Part shown: positions 60,134-64,000 of the stretch, piece by piece
How positions within the stretch are numbered: position 1 is the first letter of the stretch
Layout of the letters: each line of letters opens with the position of its first letter
Assembly (NCBI RefSeq): GCF_000092025.1
Contig: NC_003063.2
Span: forward strand, 1,927,501-1,991,500
Length of the DNA: 64,000 bases
Reading direction: 5' to 3'
Origin: Agrobacterium fabrum str. C58
GTDB lineage: Bacteria; Pseudomonadota; Alphaproteobacteria; Rhizobiales; Rhizobiaceae
Position numbers and translations under genes: made by a program
The notes under the pieces: model-generated
Told to the model about the DNA's origin: nothing
What the model saw: only the letters and a program-made list of their open reading frames with translations
Database searches by the model: none

Positions 60134-61333
60134 ATGAAGCTTGCCTATTTTGTCATTCCCCATATCGGCGGCACCTATTCCGTCTTCAAACATCTTCGCA
60201 AAGGCCTCGCTGCCTATGACATAGACGTGCGATGGCTTGGCGTGTGCAAGGAAACATACGGGTTGCCCCTCGATCTGCAGGGTGAGACAGCTTTCGGTCA
60301 ACTCCTGCGCATGCCCGTCAATCTCAGCGAACGCGATTGCGCCGCGCGAATGGCGGCTGCCATCGAAAACGGAGGGTTCGACGGTGTGATCGTCAACGTT
60401 CTTGGCGATCAGTTGCAGACAAATATCGCGCGCTATCTGCCCGAAGGCATCCTGCGTATTCTCGTCGTTCATAATATTTCGCCGGGAACATACGCGGCCG
60501 CGCGCTCGGTCCGGGACTATGCCCATGTCACGATAGGCGTATCGGAGCGGTGCCGCGCCGATCTGGTCGCGCGCAACGGCTTTCCGAAGGATCGCACCTA
60601 CGCAATCCCCAATGCGGTGGACAGCGATGCGTTCCGCAGCCAGGCGGTTCGGCGCGTCAACCGGGGGCCGGAACTCAAGGTTCTCTTTGTCGGCCGCATT
60701 GAAGACGCATCGAAGGGCGTGATGTGGCTGCGGGAAATACTGGATGGCTCGCCAGAGGCGGTGCGCCTGACGATCGTCGGAGATGGGCCGGACATGGGCA
60801 AACTCAGGCGAAGGCTGGCCAGCCATGACGATCGCGTCAGTTATGCAGGATCCGTTCAGCTTTCCGACATACCGGTCATCATGGCCAGTCACGATGTTCT
60901 CATCATGCCGTCCCGCTTCGAGGGGCTTGGCATGACGATGATCGAGGCGATGGCCGGCGGCTGTGTCCCGGTCGTGTCACATATCCGGGGCGTGACGGAC
61001 ACGATTGTCGAGCCGGGCCGAAACGGCTTCCTTTTCCCGATCGGCAATTATACGGCGGCGGCCAATGCGATCGGACGCTTGCATGCCGATCGCGACCTTC
61101 TCGAGAGGATGTCGATCGCGGGAAAGGAAATGGTCCTGAACCGCTTCAGCATCGAACGGATGGCCGCACGCTATAACGAAGTCATCGCCATGACATTGAA
61201 CGACCGCCCCGGTCTGTCAACGGTGCTCAGGATGGAGGACTGGTCTATTCCCGCCGGGTTGAGGCCGGGTCTCAGAACCTATTTGCCGTTGCCCTTGAAA
61301 AACTGGCTTCGCGTCGTTCGAGAACGGCTCTGA
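60134..61333 (+). CDS. Family 4 glycosyltransferase
   Basis: A 399-residue GT-B enzyme. The C-terminal half has VLFVGRIEDASKGVMWL, LTIVGDGPDMGKLRRRL and the E-x7-E segment PSRFEGLGMTMIEAMAGG, as in retaining GT4 enzymes. The N-terminal half is the acceptor domain and carries no membrane helix. It probably extends the exopolysaccharide repeat unit. The next gene begins 4 bp downstream. Confidence 0.88.
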   Translation: MKLAYFVIPHIGGTYSVFKHLRKGLAAYDIDVRWLGVCKETYGLPLDLQGETAFGQLLRMPVNLSERDCAARMAAAIENGGFDGVIVNVLGDQLQTNIARYLPEGILRILVVHNISPGTYAAARSVRDYAHVTIGVSERCRADLVARNGFPKDRTYAIPNAVDSDAFRSQAVRRVNRGPELKVLFVGRIEDASKGVMWLREILDGSPEAVRLTIVGDGPDMGKLRRRLASHDDRVSYAGSVQLSDIPVIMASHDVLIMPSRFEGLGMTMIEAMAGGCVPVVSHIRGVTDTIVEPGRNGFLFPIGNYTAAANAIGRLHADRDLLERMSIAGKEMVLNRFSIERMAARYNEVIAMTLNDRPGLSTVLRMEDWSIPAGLRPGLRTYLPLPLKNWLRVVRERL

Positions 61334-61337
61334 CGCG

Positions 61338-62657
61338 ATGATCGGCGATCAGCGGCGACTTGGCTCTCTGTCCGGCATCTTCCTTCTATGGTTGGGCATG
61401 TTTTCGACCTGTGCCGCACAGGATGTCGCTTTTCCGCTGCGGGTTGCGCAGGACGGTCATTATCTCGAAGACGGCAAGGGCCTGCCATTCCTGATTGTCG
61501 GAGACAGTGCGTGGTCGCTCATTGGCGATGCCTCCATCCCCGATGCCGAATTTTATCTGCAAACCCGAGAGCAGCAGGGCTTCAACACTGTGCTTGTATC
61601 GTTGATCGAGCACCGGTTCTCCCGCAAGGCGCCGGCGAATTTCTACGACGAGAAACCCTTTATCGGTAAGCCCTTCGGGCAACCGAACGAGGCCTATTTC
61701 GACAGGGCCGAAGCGTTCATAAAGGCCGCCGCCAGTCGCAACCTGCTGGTACTTCTCTGTCCGGCCTATAGTGGCGCGCGCGGTGGTCCAGAAGGATGGT
61801 ATCAGGAAATGGTTGCGGCCGGGCCGGAAAAGCTGCGGGCTTATGGACGTTATGTCGGACAACGCTTTGCGAAGTACCCCAATATCATTTGGGTGCAGGG
61901 CGGGGATTATGATCCGCCCAATCGTCAGCTGGTCATGGCCGTTGCAATGGGGATAGCAGAAACCGATCCTTCGGCATTGCAGACCGTGCACGGCAATCCC
62001 GATACCGTGACCAGCGATTTTTGGCGGGACGCTTCCTGGCTCGATATCGATTCAGTTTATACTTACAGCAATGTCGCGGCGGCGGTGCTGGATCGTTACC
62101 GATCTGGACCGAGACGGCCTTTTTTCCTCATCGAAAGCGCCTATGAAGGCGAGAACGATGTCAAGGAGCGGCAGGTTCGTCTCAATGCCTATGGCGCACT
62201 GCTTTCGGGAGCGAGCGGTCAGCTCTTCGGCAACAATCCGGTCTGGCATTTTTCCGCCGCCGGGCTTTATGATGCGAAAGACAGATGGCAAAATTCGCTG
62301 AACAGCCGCGGCGCTCAAAGCATTACCCATCTCGCCGCTCTTTTCAGCCAACTGGCATGGTGGAAGCTGGTGCCCGATCAGGGGAGCCTGCTGAAAAGCG
62401 AAGCTGGCGCATTTGCGGCGCGCGACAGGGATGGGACATTCGCCTTGATCTATCTCGACACGCCTTCCGTTGCGATCGATCTCGACAGTCTGGGGGGCGG
62501 CGAGAAGACCCTTCGCTGGTATGATCCCTCGAACGGACTTTACATCGAACCCACCGAGCGTCTGGGCCGCAGCGGCCTTCGCAACGTGACGGTGCCTGCA
62601 TCGGCGAATGCATCCGGCTTTCAGGACTGGATCGCCGTTCTCTCCGCGCAGGAATGA
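61338..62657 (+). CDS. Secreted DUF4038-type glycoside hydrolase-like protein
   Basis: A 439-residue protein with a signal peptide (GIFLLWLGMFSTCAAQ). GLPFLIVGDSAWSLIG and FYLQTREQQGFNTVLVSLIEHRF are the usual start of DUF4038 proteins, which are TIM-barrel hydrolases; VQGGDYDP and FFLIESAYEGEN place acidic residues at strand ends as in clan A enzymes. A small beta domain ends the protein (RWYDPSNGLYIEPTE, as in collagen-binding-type tails). A role in trimming or turnover of the exopolysaccharide is likely. It starts 4 bp after the glycosyltransferase gene. Confidence 0.82.
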   Translation: MIGDQRRLGSLSGIFLLWLGMFSTCAAQDVAFPLRVAQDGHYLEDGKGLPFLIVGDSAWSLIGDASIPDAEFYLQTREQQGFNTVLVSLIEHRFSRKAPANFYDEKPFIGKPFGQPNEAYFDRAEAFIKAAASRNLLVLLCPAYSGARGGPEGWYQEMVAAGPEKLRAYGRYVGQRFAKYPNIIWVQGGDYDPPNRQLVMAVAMGIAETDPSALQTVHGNPDTVTSDFWRDASWLDIDSVYTYSNVAAAVLDRYRSGPRRPFFLIESAYEGENDVKERQVRLNAYGALLSGASGQLFGNNPVWHFSAAGLYDAKDRWQNSLNSRGAQSITHLAALFSQLAWWKLVPDQGSLLKSEAGAFAARDRDGTFALIYLDTPSVAIDLDSLGGGEKTLRWYDPSNGLYIEPTERLGRSGLRNVTVPASANASGFQDWIAVLSAQE

Positions 62658-62911
62658 TCGTTCCCGAGCTGCGGCTCATTGCCGAGTCGTTCATTCGTGG
62701 TCACCCGCCGTCAAGGGCCTGAGCGTAGCTCTTTCGATGGTTGATCCGGTTCGGGTGTAGGCAGGGTAGACGTTAATATCGACACCCTCTCCCTTTGGTG
62801 GATTCCACACGCCTTTTGCCCGCATACCCCTGAAGGCTGGTGTTTTTTAGGATCGTCAGCAGGCGAGTATCGTTGCAAATGCGCCGCCAAGGTTCAGCGT
62901 GGGGATCAAAC

Positions 62912-64000
62912 ATGTCGGGGATACTCTTCAACACCATCGCTACTTTCGTCCTGTGCGTGTCCTTCATAGTCGTTCTCAGGCGCCTGACCATTGCGTTTCA
63001 GCTTGTGGATCGTCCCGATTCAATCCGCAAACGCCACACCGGCGCCGTTCCGCTTTGCGGCGGCATTGCAATCTTTGCCGCTTTCGCTGTTTCCGCCTTC
63101 GTTGGCGGGTGGAGCGGGGCGCTCGGCATCAACTTCTGGCTCGGACTGGCGGTCATCCTGCTGATGGGCGTCGTTGACGACCGCCGGCCGCTGCCCGCAG
63201 CAGGGCGTCTCGTCATGCAACTGGCAATGGCGATTGCGCTCGTAGGCGGCGCAGATATCGGCTCTCTCTCGGTCGGCGTGCTGTTCACGTCGCATTCGGA
63301 GTTGTTCCTGCCGCTGTTTTTCTTCATCGGCGTTCTCTTCGTGACGGGGCTGGTGAATTCCTGGAACATGCTCGATGGCGTGGACGGGCTTGCCGGCGGC
63401 ACGGCTGGCGTTGCGTTGATCTGGTTGATGATCGTGGCGGTCTTCGCGAACGTCGGCGACATCATCCCACCGCTTGAGGCACTCTCGGTATGCCTATGCG
63501 CCTTTCTGGTGTTCAACATGCGCGGTCCATGGCGCGCACGGGCGAGCATATTCCTTGGCGATGCCGGCAGTACCGCGCTTGGCGCGACAATTGCATACGT
63601 GATCGTCCTGCTTGCAACCACAAGCGTTTCGGTATCCTTTCCGGCACTGCTGTGGATCGTCATCCTGCCGATCACTGATACGCTCAGCCTGATTATTAGG
63701 CGCATCATGCACGGTCGCAGTCCCATGTCGGCCGATCGCTGGCACTTTCATCATCTGCTGCTGGATTACGGTTTCACGCCGGCGGCGGCAACCAACACGC
63801 TGATCGTCATTTCCTTCCTGTGTGGAGGCATTGGTTTTGCCGGGATAAAAGCCGGTGTGCCGGCGGAAGTGATGGCCGCCGGCCTTCTCTTGCCTATTGC
63901 ACTTCACACCGCCTTCGTCCTTGCCGCGACGGGTTATCTCTCGAAAACGCTGCTTCACAGGGGCAATTTCGATCTCTATCGCGAGGTCGTGCGTCTGCCT
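62912..64000 (+). CDS. WecA-like polyprenyl-phosphate sugar-1-phosphate transferase (runs off the right end)
   Basis: The frame opens at the ATG at 62912, preceded by GGGGAT, and is open for 363 codons to the window edge. It is a multi-span protein of the WecA/MraY family: RRPDS-like DRPDSIRKRHTGAVPLCGG, the acid pair in MGVVDDRRPL, NSWNMLDGVDGLAGG, IFLGDAGSTALG and WHFHHLLLD. These are the magnesium- and nucleotide-binding loops. It should start the repeat unit on undecaprenyl phosphate with a HexNAc-type or similar sugar phosphate. Its C-terminus is outside the window. Confidence 0.9.
   Translation, partial: MSGILFNTIATFVLCVSFIVVLRRLTIAFQLVDRPDSIRKRHTGAVPLCGGIAIFAAFAVSAFVGGWSGALGINFWLGLAVILLMGVVDDRRPLPAAGRLVMQLAMAIALVGGADIGSLSVGVLFTSHSELFLPLFFFIGVLFVTGLVNSWNMLDGVDGLAGGTAGVALIWLMIVAVFANVGDIIPPLEALSVCLCAFLVFNMRGPWRARASIFLGDAGSTALGATIAYVIVLLATTSVSVSFPALLWIVILPITDTLSLIIRRIMHGRSPMSADRWHFHHLLLDYGFTPAAATNTLIVISFLCGGIGFAGIKAGVPAEVMAAGLLLPIALHTAFVLAATGYLSKTLLHRGNFDLYREVVRLP

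Noticed and set aside
1..64000. CRISPR arrays, insertion sequences, integrase or tRNA-linked attachment sites
   Set aside because: No regularly spaced repeats, transposase or integrase motifs, terminal inverted repeats or tRNA genes were found on reading the sequence.

Overview
The window is GC-rich alphaproteobacterial DNA, most probably a rhizobial species of Agrobacterium. The strongest indicator is the (6-4) photolyase at 7120-8643: 507 codons, with all four published Fe-S cysteine positions of Agrobacterium PhrB (350, 438, 441, 454). The other genes fit this: CsgH-type curlin genes, FixL/FixJ-like regulators, an AfuABC-type importer and an exopolysaccharide locus. From memory, phrB of A. 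fabrum lies on the linear chromid; I could not check that here. No rRNA, tRNA, insertion sequence or CRISPR array was seen.

Layout. (1) 1-6455: ectoine/hydroxyectoine breakdown genes (eutC partial, eutB, a MocR/EnuR-type regulator, DABA transaminase, aldehyde dehydrogenase, AsnC/DoeX regulator). (2) 6515-8643: GNAT acetyltransferase and phrB. (3) 8689-10166: two curlin-repeat proteins flanking csgH, with no export genes. (4) 10305-14144: Tat-exported cyclase, FAD monooxygenase, Tat-exported oxalate-decarboxylase-like bicupin, and a small membrane protein. (5) 14469-19692: receiver-only protein, FixJ-like regulator and FixL-like kinase, then a YdeP/FdhF-type molybdoenzyme. (6) 19693-23296: a candidate small RNA with anti-Shine-Dalgarno loops, dps, an alpha/beta hydrolase, small ORFs, and a 24-residue membrane peptide coupled to a larger membrane protein. 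(7) 23472-32922: a two-component system divergent from an AfuA-AfuA-AfuB-AfuC importer that ends in an IMPase-family phosphatase. (8) 33059-64000: a large exopolysaccharide locus.

How the parts may work together. A near-palindromic motif (best copy CTATACATAGGTCTTG) recurs upstream of the bicupin operon, upstream of the kinase operon, and in the gap shared by the candidate sRNA and dps. A weaker half-site precedes the molybdoenzyme gene. In three cases a -10-like hexamer lies about 29-31 bp downstream, so I infer a stress regulon controlled by the FixJ-like regulator. The importer keeps H, D and E residues spaced as in sugar-phosphate-binding AfuA and is followed by a sugar-phosphatase-like gene, which suggests uptake of phosphorylated organic compounds.

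The exopolysaccharide locus encodes GDP-fucose synthesis (gmd, fcl), an apparent CDP-linked, C-methylated deoxysugar pathway (rfbF, C-methyltransferase, RmlC-like epimerase, SDR, PLP enzyme, PIG-L and DUF4910 hydrolases), a WecA-like initiating transferase, glycosyltransferases, a pyruvyl transferase, a Wzx-like flippase and Wzc/Wza-like export proteins. Its regulators are unusual: two LuxR proteins whose receivers lack the phosphorylatable aspartate, and a soluble hybrid kinase with two receivers and its own DNA-binding domain. A secreted beta-helix protein gene is interrupted by an in-frame TGA.
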